The position numbers were made by a program, and so were the translations under genes. Positions 1 through 8,908 of a DNA stretch of 64,000 nt are shown here, in pieces. Every line of letters starts with the position of its first letter. Positions within the stretch are counted from its first letter, which is position 1. Location of the stretch: contig NZ_CP108093.1 of the NCBI RefSeq assembly GCF_036188265.1, positions 3,485,001 through 3,549,000 of the forward strand, written 5' to 3'. Below the pieces are notes generated by a model. That model made no database searches, was not told where the DNA came from, and saw only the letters and a program-made list of their open reading frames with translations. The stretch comes from Streptomyces sp. NBC_00247. Lineage in GTDB: Bacteria; Actinomycetota; Actinomycetes; Streptomycetales; Streptomycetaceae.

Positions 1-885
1 GCGCTGCTGGCCGGGGAGCCCGTGTTCATCGACGACGCCGCGACCGACCCGCGCCTGATCAGCCGCGCGTCCGAGCGGTACGGCCCGAACATGCTGCTGC
101 CGATGCGCAGCGACGGCCGGATGCTCGGGGCGCTGTCCATGCCCCGGGCGCAGGGGCAGCGCCCGTTCAGCGCGGCGGAACGCACCCTCGGGGTGCAGTT
201 CGCGGCACAGGCGGCGCTGGCGCTGATGATGGCGGAGGCGCAGCGCGACCGGGAGCGGCTCGCGGTGTACGAGGACCGCGACCGGATCGCCCGGGACCTC
301 CACGACCTGGTGATCCAGCGGCTGTTCGCCACCGGGATGATGCTGGAGAGCGCTCAGCGCCGCTCGGTGGTGCCGGAGGTGCGGGAGGGCGTCGGCCGGG
401 CCGTGGACGAGCTGGACATCACCATCCAGGAGATCCGCACCGCCATCTTCGCCCTCCAGCAGGAGCCCGCCGAGGCGCCGTCCGGGCTGCGGGTCCGAGT
501 GCTGCGCGAGGTCAACATGGCGTCGGTGCCCCTCGGCTTCACGCCCTCGCACCGCTTTCTGGGGGCGATCGACACCCTGGTGGGCGAGCTCACCGGGAAG
601 AACCTGATCGCGGCCCTGCGCGAGGCCCTCTCCAACGCCTTCCGGCACGCCCACGCCTCGCGGATCGAGGTGGTCGTCGACGCCACGGCCACCCTGCCGG
701 ACGGGCGGGACGCCGTCCGGCTGACGGTCTCGGACGACGGAGTCGGTATCCCGGAGGGCGGCCGCCGGAGCGGTCTGCGCAACCTGGCCCGCAGGGCTGA
801 GTCGCTGGGCGGGGCGAGCTGGTTCGGCCCGGGGCTCGGGGAGGACGGCGGCGGTACGTCGGTGGTCTGGGAGGCGCCGCTCTGA
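1..885 (+). CDS. GAF-type sensor histidine kinase (NarL-partner class), 5' truncated by the window edge
   Basis: The reading frame is open from base 1, so the true start lies upstream. What remains is the end of a GAF-like sensor domain, then a HisKA_3 dimerisation helix with the phospho-acceptor His in RDLHDLVIQRLF. A short HATPase_c domain follows, with an N box in EALSNAFRHAHASRIEV, a G box DDGVGIP and a final GLRNLARRAESLGG. This order fits the DevS/DosT group of cytoplasmic kinases that phosphorylate NarL/DevR-type regulators. No membrane segment is visible in the retained part. The cognate regulator would be outside the window. The family is secure; the sensed ligand is unknown. Confidence 0.88.
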   Translation, partial: ALLAGEPVFIDDAATDPRLISRASERYGPNMLLPMRSDGRMLGALSMPRAQGQRPFSAAERTLGVQFAAQAALALMMAEAQRDRERLAVYEDRDRIARDLHDLVIQRLFATGMMLESAQRRSVVPEVREGVGRAVDELDITIQEIRTAIFALQQEPAEAPSGLRVRVLREVNMASVPLGFTPSHRFLGAIDTLVGELTGKNLIAALREALSNAFRHAHASRIEVVVDATATLPDGRDAVRLTVSDDGVGIPEGGRRSGLRNLARRAESLGGASWFGPGLGEDGGGTSVVWEAPL

Positions 886-976
886 GGCCCCGGTGTCCCC
901 GGTCGTCGGTGAGGGCGTCCGGCCGGAAAGCTGTCCGGCGGGGGCGGCGCCCGGCGGGAGCGGCGGGCGCGAGCTG

Positions 977-1822
977 TCAGCGGGCGGCGAGGAGGCGTTC
1001 GAGGACGACCGCCACACCGTCCTCCTCGTTGGTGAGCGTCCGTCCCGACGCGGCGGACACGGCGGCCGGATGGGCGTTGGCCATCGCGTACGAGGTGCCG
1101 GCCCAGTTCAGCATCTCGACGTCGTTCGGCATGTCGCCGAAGGCGACGACCTCCTCGGGCAGCACCCCGCGCTCGGCGCAGTACTCCGCGAGCGTGCGGG
1201 CCTTGGAGACGCCCGCCCCACCGGCCTCCAGCAGCGCGGAAGGGCTGGACCGGGTGAAGGAGACCCGGTCCCCGGCGGCCTCGCGGGCCAGGGCGAGGAA
1301 GGCGTCGGGGGCGATCGCCGTGTGGTGGGCGAGTAGCTTCAGCACGGGAGCGCCCGCGCCCGGTGTCTCCTCGTCCAGCAGCTTCTCCACGGGGGCCACG
1401 GTCGCCCAGGGGTTTTTGTGGAACGGCGGGTAGAGCGGTTCGTAGTGGAGGCCGGTGGTGAACTCGACCGCGAACGTGGTGCCGGGCGCGGCGGCCCGTA
1501 CCCGGTGCACGACGTCGAGTGCTTCGGCCCGGCCGAGCGGGTGGACCCTGATCAGCCGGCCACCGGCGCTCAGGTCGACCACCGCGGCGCCGTTCGCGCA
1601 GATCGCGGTCCCGTGTTCGGGCAGGTGGGACACCACCGCGTCCATCCATCGGGGCGGGCGCCCCGTGACGAAGAGGACGTGCACGCCCGCGCGTTCGGCT
1701 GCCACGAGGGCGGCGATCGTGCGTGCCGACAACGTCTTGTCGTCGCGCAGCAGCGTGCCGTCCAGATCGGTGGCTATCAGCCGGGGCACGGCGGCAGGCG
1801 GTGCGTCGGTAGGCGTGGTCAC
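977..1822 (-). CDS. HAD-superfamily (Cof-type) phosphatase
   Basis: The 281-residue product begins with the HAD motif [15 protein letters not shown], holding the two catalytic aspartates. It ends with motif IV in [18 protein letters not shown], and VTGRPP supplies motif II. The capped Cof/YidA arrangement suggests a sugar-phosphate or nucleotide phosphatase of cytosolic type; the substrate cannot be read from the sequence. The frame is open far upstream, but GTG at 1820-1822 has GGAG eight bases before it and starts ten residues ahead of the motif I strand, so it is preferred to the ATG at 1838-1840. It is a paralogue of the HAD gene at 11815-12627, sharing the same terminal motifs. Confidence 0.85.
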   Translation of the reverse strand: MTTPTDAPPAAVPRLIATDLDGTLLRDDKTLSARTIAALVAAERAGVHVLFVTGRPPRWMDAVVSHLPEHGTAICANGAAVVDLSAGGRLIRVHPLGRAEALDVVHRVRAAAPGTTFAVEFTTGLHYEPLYPPFHKNPWATVAPVEKLLDEETPGAGAPVLKLLAHHTAIAPDAFLALAREAAGDRVSFTRSSPSALLEAGGAGVSKARTLAEYCAERGVLPEEVVAFGDMPNDVEMLNWAGTSYAMANAHPAAVSAASGRTLTNEEDGVAVVLERLLAAR

Positions 1823-1941
1823 CCTGCCATTCTCCCGCATTCGGTGCACGGGCGTGCAGGGGGGCGCACATATGAGTGCCACGCGCCTCTGATCAGGAAG
1901 ATAGACCTCCGGCATATGCCAACCCGCAGCCGAGCGATCTT

Positions 1942-2030
1942 GTGCGGGTGCGGGTGCGGGTGCGGGTGCGGGGTGCGCGGGGCCGGACGCGGATGGCGGG
2001 CGTGCGGGTGCGCGGGTGCGGGTGCGCGGA
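1942..2030. repeat. GTGCGG hexamer tandem repeat
   Basis: Five perfect copies of GTGCGG occupy 1942-1971, and a second, degenerate block of the same G/C-rich hexamer lies at 2001-2030. The array sits in a roughly 500-base gap between the HAD gene and the monooxygenase gene. It probably reflects slippage; no function is evident. Confidence 0.8.
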
Positions 2031-2139
2031 CTCCGGCGTCCCGGCCCGCGGCCCGGCGCCCCGCGCGAGACGGACGGCCCGCCGGATCGACTCCTCGCGC
2101 AGAGTACGTGCGCGGCAGATCCTGGTGCCGCCTGCGGCC

Positions 2140-2335
2140 CGCACGGGCGGGCTCTGGGCTCTGCGAAGAGTTCTCGCAGCAGCCCGTAGTCGGTGGAGAA
2201 GTTCAGCCCGTCGACCTCGTCGTGGAGGGCACCGGTGGTGTCCGCTTCCGCGAGCTCCTGCGGTAGCTCGGACGCGTGGTCCCCCGAACCGCTCCGGTCG
2301 ATCGGGGCGTCGGTGGTGGTGCGAATCCACGTATC
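2140..2335 (-). pseudogene. Possible remnant of a small coding gene
   Basis: On the minus strand a stretch of about 60 codons has strongly G/C-biased third positions and a plausible protein composition, including [20 protein letters not shown]. It has no convincing start: the only in-frame GTG lies inside the divergent gene at 2345. After about 2150 the frame passes into arginine/proline-rich, non-coding-like sequence. This looks like a broken gene or an unannotated short gene whose end has been frameshifted. No family is recognised. Confidence 0.3.
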
Positions 2336-2344
2336 GTCGGAGCC

Positions 2345-3238
2345 ATGCGTCTGAGCACCGTGATCCTCCCTGTCCACCGATGGGGCGAAGGACAGAAGAT
2401 CTGGCGGCGGGCCGAAGAACTCGGTTTCCACGCCGCCTACACGTACGACCACCTGTCGTGGCGGTCGTTCCGGGAGAAGACGTGGTTCGGGGCGATCCCG
2501 ACGCTGACGGCAGCGGCCGTCGCCACCGAAACCATGCGGCTCGGCACCCTCGTGACCTCGCCGAACTTCCGGCATCCGGTGACGCTCGCCAAGGAACTCA
2601 TCTCGCTCGACGACATCTCGGGCGGCCGGGTCACCCTCGGCATCGGAGCGGGCGGGAACGGCTTCGACGCCACGGCGCTCGGCCAGGACCCGTGGACCCC
2701 GCGCGAGCGGGCGGATCGTTTCGGCGAGTTCGTACCGCTGCTGGACCGGCTGCTCACCGAGGGTGCGGTCTCGCAGCAGGGCGCCTTCTACACGGCGCAG
2801 GAGGCCCGGAACGTCCCCGGCTGCGTCCAGTCGCCCCGGCTGCCGTTCGCCGTTGCCGCGACCGGCCCGCGAGGGCTGAGGCTGGCCGCCCGGTACGGGC
2901 AGGCGTGGGTGACCACGGGGGACCCGAAGCTGTTCGATGACGGCACGCCGGAGCAGTCCGTGGAGGCGCTGCGCGGCCAGATCGGCAGGCTCGGCGCGGC
3001 GTGCGCGGAGGCCGGCCGGGACGTGGCGGAGCTCGACAAGATCCTGCTCACCGCCTTCACCCCCGACCGTAACCGTCCGCTGGAGTCGGTCGAGGCGTTC
3101 GTGGACTTCGCGGGCCGCCACCGGGACCTGGGCTTCACCGAACTGGTCGTCCACTGGCCGATCCCGGACTCGGACTTCGACACCGACCCGGTCGTCTTCG
3201 AGCGGATCGCCACCGAGGCGCTCGGCCGGCTGGGCTGA
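2345..3238 (+). CDS. LLM-class flavin/F420-dependent oxidoreductase
   Basis: The 297-residue protein starts [13 protein letters not shown] and shows the bacterial-luciferase-like TIM barrel: a helix-strand unit with [10 protein letters not shown], then [18 protein letters not shown] and the typical [11 protein letters not shown] segment that contacts the cofactor phosphate. Members oxidise or monooxygenate small molecules with FMNH2 or F420; the substrate is not predictable. ATG 2345 is chosen because the preceding in-frame residues are low complexity and family members start at this point. GGAG at 2338-2341 is very close to the start, so initiation may be weak or leaderless. The gene is divergent from the possible fragment at 2140-2335. 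Confidence 0.87.
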   Translation: MRLSTVILPVHRWGEGQKIWRRAEELGFHAAYTYDHLSWRSFREKTWFGAIPTLTAAAVATETMRLGTLVTSPNFRHPVTLAKELISLDDISGGRVTLGIGAGGNGFDATALGQDPWTPRERADRFGEFVPLLDRLLTEGAVSQQGAFYTAQEARNVPGCVQSPRLPFAVAATGPRGLRLAARYGQAWVTTGDPKLFDDGTPEQSVEALRGQIGRLGAACAEAGRDVAELDKILLTAFTPDRNRPLESVEAFVDFAGRHRDLGFTELVVHWPIPDSDFDTDPVVFERIATEALGRLG

Positions 3239-3281
3239 CCGGAGAACCGGTCGTGGGGCGGGCCGAGGCGTCCTACGCGCC

Positions 3282-3824
3282 TCAGCCCGGGAACCGCAGG
3301 TATGCGGGGGGTACGGACTCCGCAAGCCACACCCCGTTGGCGCTGACGCGGAAGACGTGACCGGCGCGGTGCATCGCTCCCGCGTCCACGGAGAGCACCA
3401 CGGGGCTGCCACGCCGTGCCCCGACCCGGGTGGCGGTCTCGCGGTCGGGCGAGAGATGGACGTGGTGGCGGGCCATGGGGCGCAGCCCTTCGGCCCGGAT
3501 GTCCGGCAGGGACCGGGCCACCGTCCCGTGGTAGAGGAACGGCGGCGGCTCGGCCGGTGGCAGGTCCAGGTCGACGGCGACGGTGTGGCCCTGGTTGGCG
3601 CGCAAGCGGTCCCCCTCCAGGGCGAAGCGCTGCTTGTCGTTGACCTCGATCACGTGCTCGAGTTCGGCCCGCGTGATCGGGAAGTTGTTGCGGGCCGCGG
3701 CCTCCAGCAGCTCCGCGACGTTCACCCAACCGTTCGGATCGAGCGTCAGCCCGATGCGCTCCGGCTGATGTCGCAGGTGCCGGGAGAGGTACTTCGACAC
3801 CTTCACGGTGCGTCTGTCATCCAT
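3282..3824 (-). CDS. kptA: RNA 2'-phosphotransferase (Tpt1/KptA family)
   Basis: The 180-residue product matches the whole KptA fold. The N-terminal winged-helix half has [18 protein letters not shown] and [20 protein letters not shown]. The C-terminal ADP-ribosyltransferase-like half has [19 protein letters not shown] and [19 protein letters not shown]. The enzyme transfers an internal RNA 2'-phosphate to NAD+, releasing ADP-ribose cyclic phosphate. The conserved Arg, His and Arg of the active site are visible in these blocks. The start is ATG 3822-3824, [14 protein letters not shown], which gives the usual family length. Bacteria lack the fungal-type tRNA splicing that makes its classical substrate, so the cellular role is open. 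The gene stands alone. Confidence 0.92.
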   Translation of the reverse strand: MDDRRTVKVSKYLSRHLRHQPERIGLTLDPNGWVNVAELLEAAARNNFPITRAELEHVIEVNDKQRFALEGDRLRANQGHTVAVDLDLPPAEPPPFLYHGTVARSLPDIRAEGLRPMARHHVHLSPDRETATRVGARRGSPVVLSVDAGAMHRAGHVFRVSANGVWLAESVPPAYLRFPG

Positions 3825-3923
3825 CCGGCCAGAGTGCCCCGCTGCTCCTGGCCGCGCATCCGGATTCTTTCCCCTGTGCAGGAACTGGCGAGAGGTCCAG
3901 GAACTGGCGAGGGATTTCGTGTT

Positions 3924-3977
3924 TGATCCACAAGCAACTTGACTTATCCACAGGGTATTTGGCGATCCTGTGGACAA
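3924..3977. promoter_or_regulatory. DnaA-box group 1
   Basis: Three nonamers occur in 54 bases: TGATCCACA at 3924-3932 (one mismatch), TTATCCACA at 3944-3952 (perfect) and TGTGGACAA at 3969-3977 (perfect, reverse orientation). The Streptomyces DnaA box is TTGTCCACA and the E. coli form TTATCCACA. The group lies about 100 bases upstream of kptA. It could bind DnaA for titration, replication control or transcription; binding is inferred. Confidence 0.6.
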
Positions 3978-4552
3978 CGCCCTTGCTAAATGAGCAATTT
4001 GATCAACTTTGGCCTGAAACAGGCAAGATGTGCCGTTTCATAATAAATAACCCACTTGCGTACTGAGTTCGAGGCGCGGGGCAGGTGCCCCTCCATCCCT
4101 CGCCTCCCATCCGTCGGGGCTGGTGCGGCCGTTGTGCGCGGAGGAGACATGCCTGCCCGCCGGTCGCACGGACGAGGGACGTTCTGGGTGCCGTCCGTAC
4201 GGACGGAACACGGCGGCGCCGAACCAGGCCGAACAGTTCGCGCGCTGGACGCCGTTCCGTCCACGGGCTCTCCCGCATCGGCTGGGGAGATCCACTCCCC
4301 GGGCTCGGACGCGTGTCCCTTTGTTCCGGGCGCCGCGAGGTGGACGGAAACCGGTGCGGGTGCACGGGCGGCCGGGAGCGGGTCACCCGAAGGGGTGGCG
4401 CTCCCGTCCCGAACTCGGCCTCCTGGCATTCCGAATGGCCCGTTCCGGCGCCAAGTGCTCAGGCGGGCAGAGCCGTCACTGACGCGGGAGTCCCTCCAGG
4501 AAGAACGCGCCGCCCCGCGCCGGACGCGGAGGCGCTTCCAACTCCGTCGGGC
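3978..4552. other. AT-rich stretch and non-coding gap between kptA and the EphD-like gene
   Basis: Bases 3980-4055 are unusually A/T-rich for this genome and include the short inverted repeat TTGCT (3983-3987) / AGCAA (3993-3997) and AATAAATAA. It directly follows DnaA-box group 1. The remaining 500 bases show no credible gene on either strand. A perfect 16-bp palindrome, CCGTCCGTACGGACGG, lies at 4191-4206. The kptA promoter is presumably in this gap. Confidence 0.6.
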
Positions 4553-6310
4553 TCAGCTCCGCTTGCGCGGTACTGCCGTGCCGTGCCTGCCGCCGCCCCG
4601 GAGCAGTCCGGCGAGGCCCTTGCGTCGGCCCGGTACCTCCATGAGCGGCTGATCGCGGACCACCGCCTCCAGGACCGCCTCGACGACACGCTCCGCCGCG
4701 AGGGTCCCGGACCGCTCCGACGAGGCGCCCGCCTCTCGTCCCGAACTCCGGCCGATGGGAACCCCTCCGGAGTCGGTCGTCCCCGGTCGCACCGCGCTCA
4801 CCGAGACCGTACGGGGCCCCAGCTCGGCCCGCAGGCCCAGGCTGAGCGCGAGGACGGCGGCCTGCGCCGTGCCGTGGGCGGCCAACCCCGGACTGCGGTA
4901 CTGCGCACCGGGGTTGGCCGGGAGCACGTTGACGATGTGGCCGCCCTGGCCGCGCTCGGCCATCCGCCCGCCGAACACCCGGCAGCTGTGGACGATACCC
5001 ATGAGCCCCGCGTCGAGGAAGCCCCGCCACTCCTCGGCCGTGGTCTCCAGGAAGGCCCCGGACGGGGCCGTACCGGCGGAATCGACCGGAACATTGACCA
5101 GCACGTCCACGGTGCCGTACTCCGCAGCGACCTTCGCGCCGAGCTTCTCCACCGCGTGCTCGTCGCCCGGTTCGACGGTCTCCGCCCAGGACGCCGGTGC
5201 CCCGACGAGCCGGGCCGTCCGCGCGGTACGGGCGGCGCCCGCCGCGTCCCGGTCCACGGCCACCACCCGCGCACCGGCCTCGGCGAACGCCAGGGCGGTG
5301 GCCCGTCCGATGCCGTCGGCCGCGCCCGTCACCAGCACCAGCTGCCCGCCGAACCGGTCCGCGTACGGGCCGGAGCCCAGCGGATCCTTCGCCACCGTCC
5401 GGCCGGTCCCGGTGGATTCCTGTGCGGCGGCGAACTCGGAGATCCAGGAGGCCAGTTGATCCGGACGGGTGCGGGGCACCCAGTGCTGGGCGGGCAGCCG
5501 GCGGCGGACCAGGGACGGAGCCCACCGGTCCAGGTCGTCGTAGAGGGACTCCGACAGAAAGGCGTCGCCGGTCGGCGTGATCAGCTGTACCGGTACGTGG
5601 GCGTGGGCGTCGGGGCGCGGCCTGCGCAGCCGGGTACGGACGTTGTCGCGGTAGAGCCAGGCGCCGTGGGCGGCGTCCCGGGGGAGCGAGGCGGTGGGGT
5701 ACTCGCCCGCCGGTACCTTCTCCAGCCGCTCCAGGATGTCCGGCCACCGGCGTCCCAGCGGTCCCCGCCAGGCGAGTTCGGGCAGGACCGGGGTGTGCAG
5801 CAGGTAGACGTACCAGGATTTGGCGCCCTGGCCGGCGAGCTGGAACACGGACCGGGGGGTGGGCCGGGTCAGGCGGTCCTGGATCCAGTGCCCGAAGTGG
5901 TCCAGCGAGGGTCCGGACATCGAGGTGAAGGAGGCGATCCTGCCCTTTGTCCGGCCTACCGTGGCGAACTCCCAGGACTGCACCGATCCCCAGTCGTGGC
6001 CCACCAGATGCACCGGCCGGTCCGGGCTCACCGCGTCCACCACGGCCAGGAAGTCGTCGGTCAGCTTCTCCAGCGTGAACCCGCCCCGCAGCGGCTTCGG
6101 CGCGGTCGAACGGCCGTGTCCGCGTACGTCGTAGAGCACCACGTGCCACTGCTCGGCCAGCGCCCCGGCGACCCGCGACCACACCTCCTTGCTGTCCGGA
6201 TAGCCGTGCACCAGCACCACGGTCGGCCGGTCCGGATTCCCCAGCTCGGCCACGCAGAGCTCGATGCCGCCCGTACGGACCCAGCGCTCACGCGCTCCCG
6301 GCAGATGCAT
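4553..6310 (-). CDS. EphD-like fusion: alpha/beta epoxide hydrolase plus degenerate SDR domain
   Basis: The 585-residue protein has two domains. Residues 10-300 form an alpha/beta hydrolase with oxyanion motif HGYP (35-38), nucleophile Asp106 in GHDWG, acid Asp249 and His276, the set expected of an epoxide hydrolase. Residues 320-540 form a short-chain dehydrogenase fold with TGAADGIG (328-335). This is the architecture of mycobacterial EphD. In the SDR half the catalytic Tyr and Lys positions are His479 and Gln483 (AAHGTAQAAV), the Ser position reads NVLPA and the NNAG motif is NVPV, so reductase activity seems lost. ATG 6308-6310 has GAGG seven to eight bases upstream. It stands alone. Confidence 0.85.
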   Translation of the reverse strand: MHLPGARERWVRTGGIELCVAELGNPDRPTVVLVHGYPDSKEVWSRVAGALAEQWHVVLYDVRGHGRSTAPKPLRGGFTLEKLTDDFLAVVDAVSPDRPVHLVGHDWGSVQSWEFATVGRTKGRIASFTSMSGPSLDHFGHWIQDRLTRPTPRSVFQLAGQGAKSWYVYLLHTPVLPELAWRGPLGRRWPDILERLEKVPAGEYPTASLPRDAAHGAWLYRDNVRTRLRRPRPDAHAHVPVQLITPTGDAFLSESLYDDLDRWAPSLVRRRLPAQHWVPRTRPDQLASWISEFAAAQESTGTGRTVAKDPLGSGPYADRFGGQLVLVTGAADGIGRATALAFAEAGARVVAVDRDAAGAARTARTARLVGAPASWAETVEPGDEHAVEKLGAKVAAEYGTVDVLVNVPVDSAGTAPSGAFLETTAEEWRGFLDAGLMGIVHSCRVFGGRMAERGQGGHIVNVLPANPGAQYRSPGLAAHGTAQAAVLALSLGLRAELGPRTVSVSAVRPGTTDSGGVPIGRSSGREAGASSERSGTLAAERVVEAVLEAVVRDQPLMEVPGRRKGLAGLLRGGGRHGTAVPRKRS

Positions 6311-6479
6311 CCCGCCACCTCTCCTCGGTCGGGCGGCGCTCCTGCGCCACCCGTCTTCCTCGGCCCGTGCCGCCCGAAACCCGGCCACGGACAGCGCACT
6401 TGACGAGCTGTACGCGCCAGTAACGTGACACTGAAGAATGTGACCAGGCCCGGCGAGGGGTCAAGAGGGAAGCCCGGCT

Positions 6480-6502
6480 TGTGGACAACCTCCTGTGGAC
6501 AA
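6480..6502. promoter_or_regulatory. DnaA-box group 2 (paired perfect boxes)
   Basis: Two perfect TGTGGACAA nonamers in the same orientation lie at 6480-6488 and 6494-6502, start-to-start 14 bases. They are in the 557-base divergent gap between the EphD-like gene and the ABC operon, 170 bases upstream of the former. Confidence 0.6.
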
Positions 6503-6635
6503 CCCACTGCGGAGACCGGCGACGAGAGGCCCGAGCGGGAGTCCCGGACGGAGAGCCGGGCGGTATGCCGGTGAGAGACCGGTACGCGGTGCCATCCGTC
6601 GACGCCCCTGCCCGGCAGCTCCCTTGCCCGAGGTC

Positions 6636-6698
6636 CCCCGTGTCCCACAGACCCCGTGTCCCACAAACCCCGTGTCCCACGACCCCGTGTCCGGCAAC
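6636..6698. repeat. 15-16 base tandem repeat upstream of the ABC operon
   Basis: Four tandem units of the form CCCCGTGTCCCACA plus two bases lie at 6636-6651, 6652-6667, 6668-6682 and 6683-6698, the last ending differently (CCGGCAACA). They are in the divergent intergenic region. The short palindrome CGTCA-GGTC-TGACG follows at about 6820-6833 just ahead of the operon start. Confidence 0.75.
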
Positions 6699-6867
6699 AC
6701 CGGGGTCCGGCAACATCCGTGTCCGGGAGGGTGATCGGTGTCAACGGGGTCCCGGGCCGGTCACTCCTGTGCCGGACCCCCCTACGGGTCCGTACAACTC
6801 AAGTTTGACGTGTATGCGACCGTCAGGTCTGACGACCGGTGGTACCCGCGCCACTACCGTCGTCCCT

Positions 6868-8004
6868 GTGACTGTGATCGCGATGAAAGCCTTGAGCAAG
6901 CGGTACCCACGGGTGACCGCTCTTGACCGGCTCTCCTTGGACATCGGACCGGGCGTGACCGGTCTGGTGGGTGCCAACGGGGCGGGCAAGTCCACACTGA
7001 TCAAGATCCTGCTGGGACTTTCGCCCGCCACCGAGGGCTCGGCCTCGGTGCTCGGGCTGGACGTCGCCACGCACGGTGCCGCGATCCGGGAGCGGGTCGG
7101 GTACATGCCGGAGCACGACTGCCTGCCGCCCGACGTCTCGGCGACGGAGTTCGTCGTCCACATGGCGCGGATGTCCGGTCTGCCGCCGACGGCGGCCCGG
7201 GAACGCACCGCCGACACGCTGCGCCACGTCGGTCTCTACGAGGAGCGGTACCGCCCCATCGGGGGCTATTCGACCGGCATGAAGCAGCGCGTCAAGCTGG
7301 CTCAGGCACTGGTGCACGATCCGCGGCTGGTGCTGCTCGACGAACCGACGAACGGCCTCGACCCAGTCGGCCGCGACGAGATGCTCGGGCTCATCCGCCG
7401 GGTGCACACCGACTTCGGCATCTCCGTCCTCGTCACCTCGCACCTCCTGGGCGAGCTGGAACGCACCTGCGACCACGTCGTCGTGATCGACGGCGGCACG
7501 CTCCTGCGCTCGAGCTCCACCAGCGAGTTCACCCAGACCACCACCACGCTCGCGGTCGAGGTCACCGACAGCGACGTCCACCCGGACGGCACCGACGCAC
7601 TGCGCCGGAGGCTCGTCGGGGCCGGCGTGAAGCTGGTCGGCGACGACGGCGTCGACACCGGCGGTCTGCCCGGAGCCGGCCACATCCTGCTCGTCGAGGC
7701 GAGGGGCGAGGAGACGTACGACCTGGTCCGCGACAGCGTGGCCGGGCTGGGACTCGGGCTCGTCCGCATGGAGCAGCGCCGCCACCACATCGCCGAGGTC
7801 TTCCGCGCGGGCGACGGCGCCCGGCCGGTCCCGGCCCCCGCCCCGGTGGCCGCAGCCGTACCGCAGGCCCCGGCCCTCGGAGCCGTACCGCAGGCCCCGG
7901 CCGGTTCCGCAGCCGTACCGCAGGCCCCCGCGCCCGGGGCCGTCCGTCAGGCCCCGGTGCCCGGGGCCGTTCAGCAGAAGGGGAGCGGTCTTGATGAGCA
8001 CTGA
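6868..8004 (+). CDS. ABC transporter ATP-binding protein (first of operon)
   Basis: The 378-residue ATPase has Walker A GANGAGKST, Q-loop region YMPEHD, signature YSTGMKQRVKLAQAL, Walker B LVLLDEPTNGLDP and the H-loop in VTSHLLG. It would power the membrane proteins encoded just downstream; the set looks like an ABC-2 type exporter. GTG 6868 is preferred because it gives the normal lead-in to LSKRYPRVTALD. No ribosome site precedes it, so a leaderless transcript is possible. The last 60 residues form an unusual Pro/Ala tail with repeated VPQAPA units. The 3' end overlaps the permease gene by 11 bases. Confidence 0.9.
   Translation: MTVIAMKALSKRYPRVTALDRLSLDIGPGVTGLVGANGAGKSTLIKILLGLSPATEGSASVLGLDVATHGAAIRERVGYMPEHDCLPPDVSATEFVVHMARMSGLPPTAARERTADTLRHVGLYEERYRPIGGYSTGMKQRVKLAQALVHDPRLVLLDEPTNGLDPVGRDEMLGLIRRVHTDFGISVLVTSHLLGELERTCDHVVVIDGGTLLRSSSTSEFTQTTTTLAVEVTDSDVHPDGTDALRRRLVGAGVKLVGDDGVDTGGLPGAGHILLVEARGEETYDLVRDSVAGLGLGLVRMEQRRHHIAEVFRAGDGARPVPAPAPVAAAVPQAPALGAVPQAPAGSAAVPQAPAPGAVRQAPVPGAVQQKGSGLDEH
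7855..7975 (+). repeat. In-frame VPQAPA-type repeat at the ATPase C-terminus
   Basis: Units of about 27-30 bases beginning GCCGTACCGCAGGCCCC repeat four times with decay, encoding AVPQAP-type segments. The repeat lies after the ABC domain and probably forms a flexible tail. Confidence 0.75.
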
Positions 8005-8908
8005 GATCAGGGCCGGAGGCGCGCTGCCCGGCGACGCCTCCCGCATCCACGACATCGGCTACCGCTCCTACGACGGCCCCCGGCTCGGTCGCGCCTACGC
8101 CCGTCGCTCGCTCTACGTCCAGTCCCTCAAGGGCGCGTTCGGGCTCGGGCGCTCCGCCCGCTCCAAGGTGCTGCCGATGCTCATGTTCGCGGTGATGTGC
8201 CTGGTCGCGGCGATCATCGTGGCGGTGTCGATGGCCGCGCCGGGTGCCACGAAACTCGTCGTGAAGTACACCTCGTACGCGATCTACCTGCAGGCCGTCA
8301 TCGGGCTGTTCGTGGCGGCCCAGGCCCCGCAGAGCGTCTCGCGGGACCTGCGGTTCCGGACGGTTCCGCTGTACTTCTCGCGGCCGATCGAGCACGCCGA
8401 CTACGTCGTGGCGAAGGTGGCGGCGATGGCGTCCGCCGTCTTCCTGCTCACCGGGACACCGCTGCTCATCCTCTACGTGGGCTCGCTGCTCGCGAAATTC
8501 GACCTCGGCGACCAGACCGGCTGGTTCGCCCAGGGACTGGTGTCGGTGGCCCTGTTGTCCGTGCTGTTCGCCGCGCTCGCGCTGGTGGTGGCAGCGGTGA
8601 CCCCGCGCCGGGGCTTCGGCGTGGCGGCGGTGATCGCCGTGCTGACCATCTCGTACGGAGCGGTCTCCACGGTGCAGGCCATCGCGTACTCGACCGGGGC
8701 CGAGGGTGCCATCGCCTGGTTCGGGCTGTTCTCCCCGATCACGCTGATCGACGGGGTGCAGACCGCGTTCCTCGGCGCCTCCTCCGCCTTCCCGGGCGGC
8801 GAGGGCCCGGGGGCCGCGATGGGCGTCGTCTATCTGTTCGTTGTTCTCGCGCTCATCGCGGGCTCGTACGCCGCCCTGCTGCGCCGCTACCGGAGGGTCG
8901 GGCTGTGA
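7994..8908 (+). CDS. ABC transporter permease
   Basis: The 304-residue protein has a cytoplasmic N-terminus with IHDIGYRSYDGPRLGRAYARR, a segment common in ABC-2 permeases. About six hydrophobic helices follow, including LPMLMFAVMCLVAAIIVAV, and the short cytoplasmic loop SVSRDLRFRTVPLYFSRPI likely contacts the ATPase. ATG 7994 follows GGGGAG at a suitable distance; the TTG just before it is a less likely start. It overlaps the upstream ATPase gene, and its TGA overlaps the next GTG, so the genes are translationally coupled. The substrate is unknown. Confidence 0.88.
   Translation: MSTEIRAGGALPGDASRIHDIGYRSYDGPRLGRAYARRSLYVQSLKGAFGLGRSARSKVLPMLMFAVMCLVAAIIVAVSMAAPGATKLVVKYTSYAIYLQAVIGLFVAAQAPQSVSRDLRFRTVPLYFSRPIEHADYVVAKVAAMASAVFLLTGTPLLILYVGSLLAKFDLGDQTGWFAQGLVSVALLSVLFAALALVVAAVTPRRGFGVAAVIAVLTISYGAVSTVQAIAYSTGAEGAIAWFGLFSPITLIDGVQTAFLGASSAFPGGEGPGAAMGVVYLFVVLALIAGSYAALLRRYRRVGL

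Noticed and set aside
3986..4429. A 147-codon minus-strand frame in the kptA gap
   Set aside because: Low-complexity Pro/Arg/Ser composition, no ribosome site, and it includes the A/T-rich stretch with poor codon bias.
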